A DNA stretch of 13,285 nucleotides from an uncultured Prevotella sp. (GCA_900547085.1 URFI01000039.1:1-13285), one strand, 5' to 3'; numbered from the stretch's first letter, positions 6,037-13,285 are shown. Made by a program: numbers and translations. The notes: a model not told the origin generated them from the letters alone.

Positions 6037-7281
6037 TTATTCGTCTCGCATGGCATCCACAGGTTTGATGGACATGGCTCTCAGTGCAGGTGCCAACCCT
6101 GCCAAGACACCGAGTAAAGACAGCATGATGACAGCGCCCACAGCAGTCCAGAAGTTTACTTGGAAGTGTGCAGCAGTAAAGCCATCGGTGGTGGTACTCA
6201 TCTCTGCCAACTGTAGAATGATGACGGCAAAGAGTATCCCACTCATGCCAGCTACCGCTATCAGGATGATGCTCTCTGCGATAATCTGCCCCAAGATGGT
6301 GCGTGGCGTAGCCCCAATGGCACGCCTGATGCCAATTTCTGTGGTTCGTTCGCGTACTGTTACCATCATGATGTTGGACACACCGATAGCTCCAGCCAGC
6401 AAAGTGCCGATGCCTATAAGCCATACCAAGAAGTTGACACCGGCAAAAAGACTGTCAACCATGCCGTACATCACTTCGGTATTGAACACCGTGATGCCCT
6501 TTTCGTCGGTCGGATCAATGTGGTGTGCACGGGCGATGACATCTCTCATGGGTTGTGCCACCTTGCTCATTTTAACCCCGGGACGCCCAGTAACACAAAT
6601 AACGTGAACGGTTTGCCCCAAATTATAGGCTTGTTGCATCAGCGGAAGCGGTATGACGACGCTCTCTTCTGCCGATCCATTGATTTGCATGTTACCTGCA
6701 CTATAGTCTACTCCTACGACACTGTAGTAGATAGAGTCTATCCTAATGAGCTGACCGCAAGGGTCTCCACCGCCTGGAAATAAGTTCTTGTACACTTTCT
6801 TGCCAAGTATGCACACCTTTCTGCGTTGCTGCATGTCCATTTCGTTGAGGTATCTACCGTAGTACATGTGTGGTGTTTCCACCTTGGCGTAATCCGCCAT
6901 CAGCCCTTTGATGTTGCAGTTGCTCTTCTTGTCGCCAAACACGGCGTTTCCACCCCATTGCGACAGTCCCGGTGTAACGATGTCTAAGTCGCGTACGTTC
7001 GCCTTGATACGCTCCACGTCTTTATATTCTAATGTCCATTTTCGCCCCTTCCGATAGCCGTCGTATGGCTTGGTAGTGGGTTGAGCGAAGATGACTGAGG
7101 AGTTGGTAGCAAAGCCTTCGAACACCCGACTGAGTAACTCTCTGAATCCTTGTCCACCTCCGATGAGTCCCATGAGCATGAAGATGCCCCAGAAAACACC
7201 AAAGCCAGTAAGGAAAGAGCGACTCTTGTTGCGCGAGAGTGTCTCGATAATCTCTTTGTATGTGTCGATGTCAAACTTCAT
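6037..7281 (-). CDS. MacB-type ABC permease (FtsX domain), second copy
   Basis: Membrane subunit of a type VII (mechanotransmission) ABC system. The 414-aa protein has TM1 near 22-42, a large periplasmic MacB core domain (about 45-275), then three TM helices near 281-306, 330-358 and 376-400 in an FtsX domain. The motif VRERTTEIGIRRAIGATP (309-326), between TM2 and TM3, is the coupling segment that contacts the ATPase. The N-terminal cytoplasmic helix IIETLSRNKSRSFLTGFG is also typical. It has no fused ATPase domain, so it depends on the separate ATPase gene. It starts 3 bp after the stop of the first permease and shares its architecture; the two probably form a heterodimer. C122, C157 and C175 lie in the periplasmic domain. 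Confidence 0.92.
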   Translation of the reverse strand: MKFDIDTYKEIIETLSRNKSRSFLTGFGVFWGIFMLMGLIGGGQGFRELLSRVFEGFATNSSVIFAQPTTKPYDGYRKGRKWTLEYKDVERIKANVRDLDIVTPGLSQWGGNAVFGDKKSNCNIKGLMADYAKVETPHMYYGRYLNEMDMQQRRKVCILGKKVYKNLFPGGGDPCGQLIRIDSIYYSVVGVDYSAGNMQINGSAEESVVIPLPLMQQAYNLGQTVHVICVTGRPGVKMSKVAQPMRDVIARAHHIDPTDEKGITVFNTEVMYGMVDSLFAGVNFLVWLIGIGTLLAGAIGVSNIMMVTVRERTTEIGIRRAIGATPRTILGQIIAESIILIAVAGMSGILFAVIILQLAEMSTTTDGFTAAHFQVNFWTAVGAVIMLSLLGVLAGLAPALRAMSIKPVDAMRDE

Positions 7282-7284
7282 GGC

Positions 7285-8547
7285 TTATTCTGCTCTTAGT
7301 GCTTCAATGGGTCTTACACGTGCCGCCTTGCGTGCAGGAATGAGTCCGGCGATAGTGCCTGCCACCACCATTAGCAGCGTGGCGTTGATGCAAACGTCGA
7401 AACCAACGGTAGGATTAACAAACATGGTGGCGGTAAACATGCCCGAATCAACCTTCATGTTGCCAATGGTGGCATTCATGTATTCATTGGCTGCAATGCC
7501 TAATACCATGCCGATATATCCGAAAAAGGTGGTGATGATAATGCTCTCAATGATGATGAGCCGCAGAATAGACCATGGTGTGGCGCCGATAGCCTTACGG
7601 ATACCGAACTCGTGGGTGCGTTCTTTCACCGTGATGAGCATGATGTTGGAAACTCCGACGATGCCACTGAGCAGGGTAAAGATGCCCACTATCCATAATG
7701 CCGTGCGCAACATCCCCATTCCAGTGTTCATCTGCATGGCTTGCGTAAATCGGTTCCATATCCAAACCGCCTCCTCATCATCGGGCGCAGCACCGTGATT
7801 GCCGTTGAGATTAGCACGGTATCGCTGTTCGAAAGCTTCGTTTTGTTGTTCTGTCTCCAAGCCTTTGAACGAGAAAACGATGTTGCCCGTCTTGTCGCCC
7901 ACATTATATATAGTGCGATAGGTAGTGAAAGGGATGAACGCATCGGTACCCATCATGCTCTTGTCTACTTGATAAATACCCACAATATGAAACGCCAAGT
8001 CTTCCATTCTCACGATTTGCCCCAGCATATCTGCCACATTTCCCGTGGGTGAAAGCTCCTTCGCCATGTCATCACTGATAACAATCGACTTCCTGCGGTC
8101 TCTGATATCTATCTTATTAATGAACCTCCCGTAGATCATGTCGCGCTTGTTGATGATGTAATCGTTGGGATATACGCCACTGATGTTGGCGGCAGTGTAC
8201 TCTTTTCCATGGCTCATGGTGGTGTTTCCATGATCGAGTTCGGCACCTACCTCTTCCACATTGTCGCTGAAATGCTCTTGGGTGATTTCCATATCACGGT
8301 CGTTCAACTCTATCCTGCGCCCCTCCTTTAGTCCTTTGTGTGCCTTTGAAGTTTGTCCGCCAAATATCACCATGGAGGTATTGAGGTATCTATGCGAGTT
8401 CTGTTGCGTGGCATTGATCAGTCCGTTGCCTGCTCCCAACAGGAATATGAGCATGAAGATGCCCCACGCTACCGCAAACCCTGTGAGGGTAGTGCGCAGT
8501 TTATTGCGTCGTGCGGTGGCCCATATTTCTGTTAAGATGTCTCTCAT
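7285..8547 (-). CDS. MacB-type ABC permease (FtsX domain), first copy
   Basis: Membrane subunit paired with the next gene. The 420-aa product has an N-terminal amphipathic segment, TM1 near 19-39 (ending in the GAGNGL turn), a periplasmic core domain of about 235 residues, and TM2-TM4 near 281-305, 325-352 and 382-404. The coupling motif VKERTHEFGIRKAIGATP lies at 307-324, and the protein ends in the family's ARKAARVRPIEALRAE. Its periplasmic domain differs from the second permease in sequence and has no cysteine between TM1 and TM2, where the partner has three. This suggests the two copies have distinct roles in a heterodimer rather than being a recent duplication. It begins 19 bp after the ATPase stop (ATG at 8547-8545). 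Confidence 0.92.
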   Translation of the reverse strand: MRDILTEIWATARRNKLRTTLTGFAVAWGIFMLIFLLGAGNGLINATQQNSHRYLNTSMVIFGGQTSKAHKGLKEGRRIELNDRDMEITQEHFSDNVEEVGAELDHGNTTMSHGKEYTAANISGVYPNDYIINKRDMIYGRFINKIDIRDRRKSIVISDDMAKELSPTGNVADMLGQIVRMEDLAFHIVGIYQVDKSMMGTDAFIPFTTYRTIYNVGDKTGNIVFSFKGLETEQQNEAFEQRYRANLNGNHGAAPDDEEAVWIWNRFTQAMQMNTGMGMLRTALWIVGIFTLLSGIVGVSNIMLITVKERTHEFGIRKAIGATPWSILRLIIIESIIITTFFGYIGMVLGIAANEYMNATIGNMKVDSGMFTATMFVNPTVGFDVCINATLLMVVAGTIAGLIPARKAARVRPIEALRAE

Positions 8548-8566
8548 GTTCGACTTGTTTTAAGCA

Positions 8567-9286
8567 TTATTTCATGATACCCCCTGTCCCGAACGGGCTT
8601 GAGTTATGGTCGAGATTCTCCTCAATGCGTCCTATCAGTCCGTCCTTGATATGGATAATCTTGTTTGTCTCGTTGGCAACACCGCTCTCGTGCGTTACCA
8701 CGACAATGGTCATGTGTTCGTCTTGGTTGAGCGACTTGAGCAGTTGCATCACCTCCACGCTGGTTTTCGAGTCCAAAGCTCCGGTCGGTTCGTCGGCTAA
8801 GATAATCTGCGGTTTGGTAATCAGTGCGCGGGCAATGGCGACACGTTGCTTCTGTCCACCCGACATCTCGTTGGGATAGTGGTCTGCCCACTGTGCCAAT
8901 CCCAATCTGTCGAGATATTCAAGCGCTTGCTGACGGCGTGTTTTGCGACTTACTCCTTGGTAGAACAAGGGCAATTCCACGTTTTCTACCGCAGTTTTGA
9001 AGCCGATGAGATTGAACGACTGGAAGATGAAACCAATCATCTTGTTGCGGTATTCGGCGGCACGCCTTTCGCTCAGGTCTTTGATGAGCGTACCCGACAG
9101 CACATATTCACCACTGTCATAATTGTCGAGGATGCCTAATATATTTAATAAGGTAGACTTCCCCGAGCCCGATGCGCCCATGATAGAGACAAATTCGCCT
9201 TCCTCTATGTCAAGCGTGATGCCCTTGAGAACGTGCAAGGGCTGTGCGCCAAAATAGGTCTTGTTGATGTCTTTGAGATGTATCAT
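8567..9286 (-). CDS. ABC transporter ATPase, LolD/MacB type
   Basis: Cytoplasmic ATPase that would power the two permeases. Starting at the ATG at 9286, the 239-aa product opens MIHLKDINKTYFG, as LolD-type proteins do. It has Walker A GASGSGKST (37-45), Q-loop Q89, signature MSGGQ (141-145), Walker B IILADEP with D165 and E166, D-loop GALD and H-loop H199. A second in-frame ATG at 9307 would add seven residues (MLSSKSQ). I prefer 9286 because it gives the usual N-terminus and an ATGA overlap with the stop of the thioredoxin gene, implying coupled translation. The C-terminal tail after about residue 218 is short and polar, ending GGIMK. It is 19 bp upstream of the first permease. Confidence 0.93.
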   Translation of the reverse strand: MIHLKDINKTYFGAQPLHVLKGITLDIEEGEFVSIMGASGSGKSTLLNILGILDNYDSGEYVLSGTLIKDLSERRAAEYRNKMIGFIFQSFNLIGFKTAVENVELPLFYQGVSRKTRRQQALEYLDRLGLAQWADHYPNEMSGGQKQRVAIARALITKPQIILADEPTGALDSKTSVEVMQLLKSLNQDEHMTIVVVTHESGVANETNKIIHIKDGLIGRIEENLDHNSSPFGTGGIMK

Positions 9287-9837
9287 TTGGCTTTTAGACG
9301 ACAGCATGGCTTCGAAAGTTGCACCAGCTCAGCTAATTTTTTCTCTATTTTTTCCACCATCACCGTTCTCATGACAATCTTTCCTTCTGGACAGATAAGA
9401 TAGAAGGAGGGAATCCACTTGATTTGAAAATCCTTGGCCACTTTCGATTCTTTCATCTTCTCGAAGTTGCAAACATGGTATGCTTGCTTGTTTTTCCAAT
9501 TTTGCTGTATGTATTGGGTCCATGCCTCTTTGTTGGTGTCAAACGAAACGTGTATGAAAGCCACGCCATGGTCGGCATATTTCGCTCCCAACTCTTCTAC
9601 TTTCGGTGTGATTTTGCGGCAATCGGGACACCAAGAAGCCCAAAACTCCAACACCACATACTTCCCTCGGAAGTCGTTTAGCGATAAGGTTTCACCGTTG
9701 ATGGTGGGCATCGTAAGGGCTGGTGCTGTCGTTCCAACCTCTAAAAGCTGTGTGGCATACTTGGCATCATCATCTTGTGCCAACACTGTTGCAACTGTGC
9801 AAAATAAGCAAAATGTGAGAAATACAATTCTTTTCAT
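9283..9837 (-). CDS. Secreted TlpA-like thioredoxin-fold protein
   Basis: Thiol-disulfide oxidoreductase expected in the periplasm. Residues 1-20 form a signal peptide (hydrophobic FLTFCLFCTVATVLA, cleavage likely before Q21). The thioredoxin/AhpC-TSA-like domain covers about 33-175, with the active site WCPDC (C70, C73) after LEFWAS and the cis-proline segment WIPSFYLI (P143). CPDC differs from the common CPPC or CGPC. C123 and a C-terminal pair C178-C179 are extra cysteines; the last residues (CCRLKAK) overlap the ATPase reading frame. The length (184 aa) fits small TlpA proteins. It sits between an ABC exporter gene (6 bp upstream) and the efflux ATPase (4-bp overlap). That suggests it keeps a periplasmic thiol partner of one of these transporters reduced, or oxidises it; the direction is not known. 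Confidence 0.9.
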   Translation of the reverse strand: MKRIVFLTFCLFCTVATVLAQDDDAKYATQLLEVGTTAPALTMPTINGETLSLNDFRGKYVVLEFWASWCPDCRKITPKVEELGAKYADHGVAFIHVSFDTNKEAWTQYIQQNWKNKQAYHVCNFEKMKESKVAKDFQIKWIPSFYLICPEGKIVMRTVMVEKIEKKLAELVQLSKPCCRLKAK

Positions 9838-9843
9838 GATTAA

Positions 9844-11514
9844 TTATTGTTTTTGTAGATGTAACGTTTGGTCGCAGTAGTCTACTACGGCAGGTCTGTG
9901 AGTAATGAATATCACGGTTTTGTCGTGATTAGAGAGAATGTTATGCAAGAGCTGTCGCTCCGTCTCGGGGTCCAAAGCACTGGTAGCCTCATCGAACAGC
10001 ATGATTGGACGGTTGCGCACCAAGGCTCGGGCAATGCTGATACGCTGTGCCTGTCCTTCGCTCAATCCGCCTCCTGCTTCCGTACAAATGGTGTCTAAAC
10101 CATCAGGAAGCTCCATAACAAACGAGGCGCAACTCATTTCCAACGCTGTTTTTATTTCCTCTTCCGTAGCGTTGAGCTTGCCCAATCGCAAGTTGTCGCG
10201 AATGGTGCCACTCATCAGCGTGTTTCCTTGTGGTACATACACAAAGTTGCAGCGCATCAGGGGCGACAATTCTTTTTGCTCTTGTTGATTGTATAGGATG
10301 ACTTTCCCCTCATTGGGGTGCAACAGAGCCAAGATGAGTCGTATCAGCGTGGTTTTTCCTGCGCCCGTTTCGCCCAAGACAGCCGTGCACGAACCAGGGT
10401 AAAAATCAAAATCCAACTGCTCAATCACATTACTGTCGCCATCGTCGTATGCGTAGGTAATGTGTTCCAAGCGCACCCCACACGGTGCTGTCAGGGGGAT
10501 AGGGTCGCCTTGTTCCTCCAAGGGATTCTCCTCGAGTTCCATCAATCGCTCGGCTGCCGTAAAGACTCCGACAAACACGGGTGCTAAGCGAGTGAGGTCG
10601 CGCGCAGGTCCTTGGATACGATTTACTAATTGCAAGAACGCCGTCATGCCTCCGAAAGTCAGCGTTTGGTCAGCCATTCGCAAGGCTGCCCATAGGAAAG
10701 CGATGAGATAACCCACAGAGAATCCTGCGTTCAGGATAAAGTTTGATACCACACTAAATGCCGTTCGCTTTACCACCCGATGCCGAAGTTCGCTCTGTGT
10801 GCTTTCCAATCGATCCACCATCACACTGTCGCTCTCCAAAGTCTTGATGAGCATACGGTGCTGAATGGTCTCTTGTAGCACACTTTGCACCTTGCTATCC
10901 GAGTCGCGTACCTGTCGTGTGAGCCTTCGCATCTGTCCAATATACAGCTTACTTAACAGCACAAACACAGGAATAATGCCTACGATGACGAAGGCAAGTA
11001 CTTTGTCCATAGAGAAAAGATACAAGAATGCGCCCACAAACATTGCCACTACCGAAATGGTATTAGGAATAGTTTCGGTTAGAAAACTTACCACCGTGCC
11101 AACATCCTGTTCCAACCTATTGAGAACATCGCCTGAGTGATGCGACTCTTTTCCCGTCCATTCCGACCGCAAAATACGGTCGAGCATGCGTTGCTGCATA
11201 CGGTTTTGCGCCTTGATGCCCAAGATGTTGCGTACCCAAATGGAACAGATACGCAGGGCGAAGCCGCAAAGAACGAGCAATGCCATCACCCCTACAGACC
11301 AGTAGATAGAACCTTCCGCGTGTCCAGACGCCACATCAATGGCATGCTGTACAGCCCACACTTGTGCTAAGCTCACCATTACGGAGAGCAAACCAATAGT
11401 GGCATTGAGGATAGCCTGCAACTGATTGCCACGCCAAGCACGCCAAAGCCATTTGAAAATGACCCTGGCGGAATATTTGGGGGTAGGAATCTTAAACCAT
11501 TGTCGGATGTTCAT
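9844..11514 (-). CDS. ABC exporter half-transporter (fused permease and ATPase)
   Basis: Inner-membrane ABC exporter, 556 aa, that would work as a dimer. The transmembrane domain occupies about residues 30-325, with six predicted helices (roughly 33-55, 70-90, 147-167, 171-190, 253-276 and 283-320). The ATPase domain (about 345-556) has A-loop Y355, Walker A GETGAGKTT (381-389), Q-loop Q429, signature LSEGQAQR (484-491), Walker B IMLFDEA with D508 and E509, and H-loop H539. The signature has E in place of the usual second glycine-side residue (LSEGQ for LSGGQ), a tolerated variant. There is no N-terminal C39 peptidase domain, so it does not itself cut double-glycine leaders. The substrate is unknown; a lipid, peptide or thiol compound (as with CydDC) are options. 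It starts 19 bp after the NAD kinase stop. Confidence 0.92.
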   Translation of the reverse strand: MNIRQWFKIPTPKYSARVIFKWLWRAWRGNQLQAILNATIGLLSVMVSLAQVWAVQHAIDVASGHAEGSIYWSVGVMALLVLCGFALRICSIWVRNILGIKAQNRMQQRMLDRILRSEWTGKESHHSGDVLNRLEQDVGTVVSFLTETIPNTISVVAMFVGAFLYLFSMDKVLAFVIVGIIPVFVLLSKLYIGQMRRLTRQVRDSDSKVQSVLQETIQHRMLIKTLESDSVMVDRLESTQSELRHRVVKRTAFSVVSNFILNAGFSVGYLIAFLWAALRMADQTLTFGGMTAFLQLVNRIQGPARDLTRLAPVFVGVFTAAERLMELEENPLEEQGDPIPLTAPCGVRLEHITYAYDDGDSNVIEQLDFDFYPGSCTAVLGETGAGKTTLIRLILALLHPNEGKVILYNQQEQKELSPLMRCNFVYVPQGNTLMSGTIRDNLRLGKLNATEEEIKTALEMSCASFVMELPDGLDTICTEAGGGLSEGQAQRISIARALVRNRPIMLFDEATSALDPETERQLLHNILSNHDKTVIFITHRPAVVDYCDQTLHLQKQ

Positions 11515-11533
11515 AAGCTGCTGTGTCTATGTG

Positions 11534-12421
11534 TTATCCCCTTGTATCTGCCCCCCACATCATCTTTTCACGCAGGGTTGAGAAGTAACGTTGACCAAAT
11601 CGTTTGACGAATAGGGTTGCAAAAGGAGCTTTGCGAATAGTCAGTTGCGTATGTTCACCTAACTTTGTGGAGCGACCGTCAATGGCAGCGAGGAAGTTGT
11701 GCGAACGTGATTCTACCGTGAGGGTAATGACATTGTTGTCGTTAATCACGATAGGACGGATGTTCAGACTGTGCGGAGCCACAGGTGTGAGACACAAATT
11801 GCTGGTCGATGGCACCATGATTGGACCGCCATTTGACAAGTTGTATGCCGTACTACCCGTAGGTGTCGCAATTACAAGACCGTCTGCTTGGTAGGTAACC
11901 AAGTAGTCATCGTTCACGCAAGCACGGATGGTAATCATCGCCGCATTGTCACGCTTCAGGATAGCAATGTCGTTGAGGGCGTAAGGGTTGATGTCTAAAG
12001 GCTCACCATTGGTCTCTAATTGGATGACCGAATGCCTTTCTAACTCGTAATGGTGGGCGTAAATGTCAGCAATGGCTTCCTTTAACTCACTCGGAAGGAT
12101 GTTGGCAAGAAAACCGAGTCTGCCGGTATTCACCCCTATCAGCGGAATTTGTTTGATGCCCACACGTCGGGCAGCCTTGAGAAAGGTACCGTCTCCACCT
12201 ACGGAAATCACAAAATCGGCATCGAAGTCTTGTCCTTCAAACCGCTGTATGGTCTCCGATTTGAAATGAACATCTTGACATAAGAAGTCGTAAAACGTGC
12301 TATCAATGCTCACGTGAGCATCGTGTGCCTGCAACTCCTCGATAATTCGCAAGAAGAAAGCTGTTTTCTCAGGCTGGTATTCGTTGCCAAAAAGGGCAAA
12401 TCTTAATTTCTGTTCTGCCAT
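11534..12421 (-). CDS. nadK: NAD kinase
   Basis: Phosphorylates NAD to NADP in the cytoplasm using ATP (or polyphosphate in some members). The product is 295 aa from the ATG at 12421. It has the signature GGDGT (75-79, with catalytic D77), NTGRLGFLAN (98-107), the substrate-binding ALNDIAIL (148-155) and DGLVIATPTGSTAYNLSNGGP (about 180-200). The C-terminal beta-rich domain is complete. An upstream in-frame ATG at 12442 would add MIKRYVI; the 12421 start was chosen because MAEQKLRFALFGNEYQ matches the usual short N-terminus, though neither start has a clear Shine-Dalgarno. It heads the minus-strand run of seven genes, 19 bp before the ABC exporter. A likely promoter -7 box lies about 90 bp upstream. 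Confidence 0.95.
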   Translation of the reverse strand: MAEQKLRFALFGNEYQPEKTAFFLRIIEELQAHDAHVSIDSTFYDFLCQDVHFKSETIQRFEGQDFDADFVISVGGDGTFLKAARRVGIKQIPLIGVNTGRLGFLANILPSELKEAIADIYAHHYELERHSVIQLETNGEPLDINPYALNDIAILKRDNAAMITIRACVNDDYLVTYQADGLVIATPTGSTAYNLSNGGPIMVPSTSNLCLTPVAPHSLNIRPIVINDNNVITLTVESRSHNFLAAIDGRSTKLGEHTQLTIRKAPFATLFVKRFGQRYFSTLREKMMWGADTRG

Positions 12422-12509
12422 GATTACATATCGTTTTATCAATGCTTGACACAGCAGTCAAGTAAAAAGTAATGACTGACATGCCCAAAGCCGCACGGGC
12501 TATACCTTG

Positions 12510-12517
12510 CAAAAATA
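12510..12517 (-). promoter_or_regulatory. Possible -7 box for nadK and the seven-gene unit
   Basis: On the minus strand the bases read TATTTTTG, matching TAnnTTTG, followed by CAAGG. No clear TTTG lies at the expected distance upstream, so the call rests on the -7 box and position only. The inferred transcript start near 12505 would leave an untranslated leader of about 85 nt. Confidence 0.4.
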
Positions 12518-12734
12518 CATATTTATATTGAAAAAAGCGATGAAACGGAAGAAAACAGATTATCTTTTTCGGAGCATCATAGTTGACGGTTCATGAATAA
12601 TATTGAGATACTTTCAACAGGTGTGCGCCTCCCTTTTTATATGTGAACAAATTTGACAGAAAACTAATTCCAGGGATTAAAACCACCAATTTGTCAGAAA
12701 TACAGAGCATTCTGTGGTAAAGAATGTAAATTAT

Positions 12735-12766
12735 TTTGAACTTTTGCTCTATTTTCCCTATATTTG
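12735..12766 (+). promoter_or_regulatory. Consensus Bacteroidetes promoter for the lipoprotein gene
   Basis: TTTG (12735-12738), exactly 20 bp, then TATATTTG (12759-12766): a full match to the -33/-7 pattern. The inferred start near 12771 leaves a leader of about 20 nt before the ATG at 12792. Confidence 0.85.
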
Positions 12767-12791
12767 TGACGACAATTAAAACAATTAAGTT

Positions 12792-13184
12792 ATGAAAACA
12801 ACATTAAAAACATTATCCATTTTCTTATGTGCCCTGCTTTTATCAGTGGGATTTGCAGCTTGTAGTGATGACACTGATCCAGCAGAGGCCGAAGTGTTCA
12901 CAGACGTTTATAAAGGAAAAATATCGTATGTAAACCTCGGAACAGGTAAGAATATTTCAGCCAATGACGGCAAAGTAACAGTTGTCAAACTGGGAAACAG
13001 CTATACGTTTCACTTCAACAACGGCATTCCTGACCTGACCAACATCAAGTTTTCGAAAAAAGACGACAACACCTTCGTGAGCATAGGGTCTGATGGTTTG
13101 AAGGGAATCAAGATTGACGAGTCAACACTTCACATCCTTTATGTAAAGGGTAAGGAGACTTGGACAGCTGATTGTACTAGGTAG
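12792..13184 (+). CDS. Small lipoprotein with a predicted beta-rich domain
   Basis: The 130-aa product has a type II signal peptide (residues 1-23: positive start MKTTLK, hydrophobic core, then GFAAC), so C24 should be lipidated. SDDTDP follows, an acidic stretch near the +2 position that in Bacteroidetes is linked with export to the cell surface. The mature part (about 35-130) alternates hydrophobic and polar residues in short strands (VYKGKISYV, KVTVVKLG, YTFHFN, LHILYVKG), with K/G/D-rich turns. This suggests a small beta barrel, perhaps calycin-like, but I do not recognise a definite family. One further cysteine (C128) lies near the end. It is monocistronic as far as visible: its own promoter upstream, a strong hairpin 37 bp downstream. 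Binding partner and function are unknown. Start ATG at 12792. Confidence 0.85.
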   Translation: MKTTLKTLSIFLCALLLSVGFAACSDDTDPAEAEVFTDVYKGKISYVNLGTGKNISANDGKVTVVKLGNSYTFHFNNGIPDLTNIKFSKKDDNTFVSIGSDGLKGIKIDESTLHILYVKGKETWTADCTR

Positions 13185-13220
13185 ACTGGGAACGAACAGC
13201 CTAACCCACAACCTCTCTAC

Positions 13221-13270
13221 AGCCTCTCCCCCAACCCCTCCCCCCTCGGGGAGGGGTTGGGGGTGAGGCT
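13221..13270. repeat. Long GC-rich hairpin downstream of the lipoprotein gene
   Basis: The arms 13221-13243 and 13248-13270 pair at 22 of 23 positions (one T-T mismatch at 13227/13264) around a 4-nt loop. The left arm is almost pure pyrimidine (CTCCCCCAACCCC type), the right arm purine-rich. No T-run follows, but its position 37 bp past the stop suggests a transcript end or RNA-stabilising role. From memory, CCCCCAACCCCTCCCC-type hairpins are dispersed between genes in Bacteroidetes genomes. Confidence 0.8.
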
Positions 13271-13285
13271 TTCAACTTGTAAACT

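Larger units (their letters stand above)
12422..12791. other. Divergent promoter region between nadK and the lipoprotein gene
   Basis: About 370 bp, AT-rich. It holds a likely nadK -7 box (12510-12517), a small hairpin in the nadK leader (CTTGAC 12445-12450 with GTCAAG 12457-12462) and a consensus + strand promoter at 12735-12766. It also holds possible operator sequences: AATTTGACAGAAA (12650-12662) and AATTTGTCAGAAA (12688-12700) are direct near-copies (12 of 13 bases), and ACAGA/TCTGT (12702-12715) is an inverted repeat just upstream of the promoter. No ORF of note. Confidence 0.6.

Noticed and set aside
5777..6424. 215-codon minus-strand ORF spanning the gap between permease 2 and the adaptor
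   Set aside because: Histidine/arginine/cysteine-rich translation in another frame of both genes; no domain recognised.
7091..7798. 235-codon + strand ORF, methionine/proline/serine-rich
   Set aside because: Antisense shadow of the two permease genes; the odd composition is that of a complementary-strand translation.
9287..9307. Upstream ATG of the ATPase gene at 9307
   Set aside because: It adds seven atypical residues; the 9286 start matches the LolD-type N-terminus and gives the ATGA coupling.
12422..12442. Upstream ATG of nadK at 12442
   Set aside because: It adds MIKRYVI without a better ribosome binding site; the start at 12421 fits the usual N-terminus.

Overview
The window looks like chromosomal DNA from a Bacteroidales bacterium, most likely Prevotella or a close relative. 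The grounds are promoters of the Bacteroidetes type (TTTG, 20 bp, TAnnTTTG) at two clear sites and two weaker ones, few Shine-Dalgarno sequences, a Bacteroidetes-style lipoprotein, and several simple intergenic repeats of a kind I associate from memory with Prevotella. No phage, transposase, CRISPR, tRNA or rRNA sequence was found.

Layout. Positions 1-1410 (+) hold a GH13 alpha-amylase whose first residues lie outside the window. Positions 1411-2064, where the amylase and the next gene converge, hold a very small ORF of doubtful status and a series of hairpin-forming repeats, including a GCATGC-rich element. Positions 2065-4250 (-) hold two glycosyltransferases, GT4 (transcribed first) then GT2, probably part of a surface-polysaccharide pathway. 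The gap between them is an array of four GGGAGTTA-like units facing four TAACTCC units. Positions 4251-4839 contain a likely promoter for the GT4 gene and a free-standing small RNA gene on the + strand, with a consensus promoter, a GNRA-capped hairpin and a strong intrinsic terminator.

Positions 12421 down to 4840 (-) form an almost gapless run of seven genes: NAD kinase, a fused ABC exporter, a TlpA-like thioredoxin, a LolD/MacB-type ATPase, two MacB-type permeases and a MacA-type adaptor. The ATPase start overlaps the thioredoxin stop by ATGA. Most other gaps are 3-19 bp, and only the adaptor is set off, by 93 bp. The last four genes together make an inner-membrane ABC efflux or extrusion machine lacking only its outer-membrane channel, which is not in the window. 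The thioredoxin is the likely periplasmic redox partner. Whether NAD kinase belongs functionally or is just the first gene of the transcript cannot be told from sequence.

Positions 12422-12791 are a divergent promoter region. Positions 12792-13184 (+) encode a small lipoprotein, followed by a GC-rich 22-bp hairpin at the right edge.

The most interesting items are the small RNA at about 4541-4733, the 10-bp-periodic inverted array at 2856-2972, and the exporter/thioredoxin/efflux arrangement. No clearly new multi-gene system is evident.
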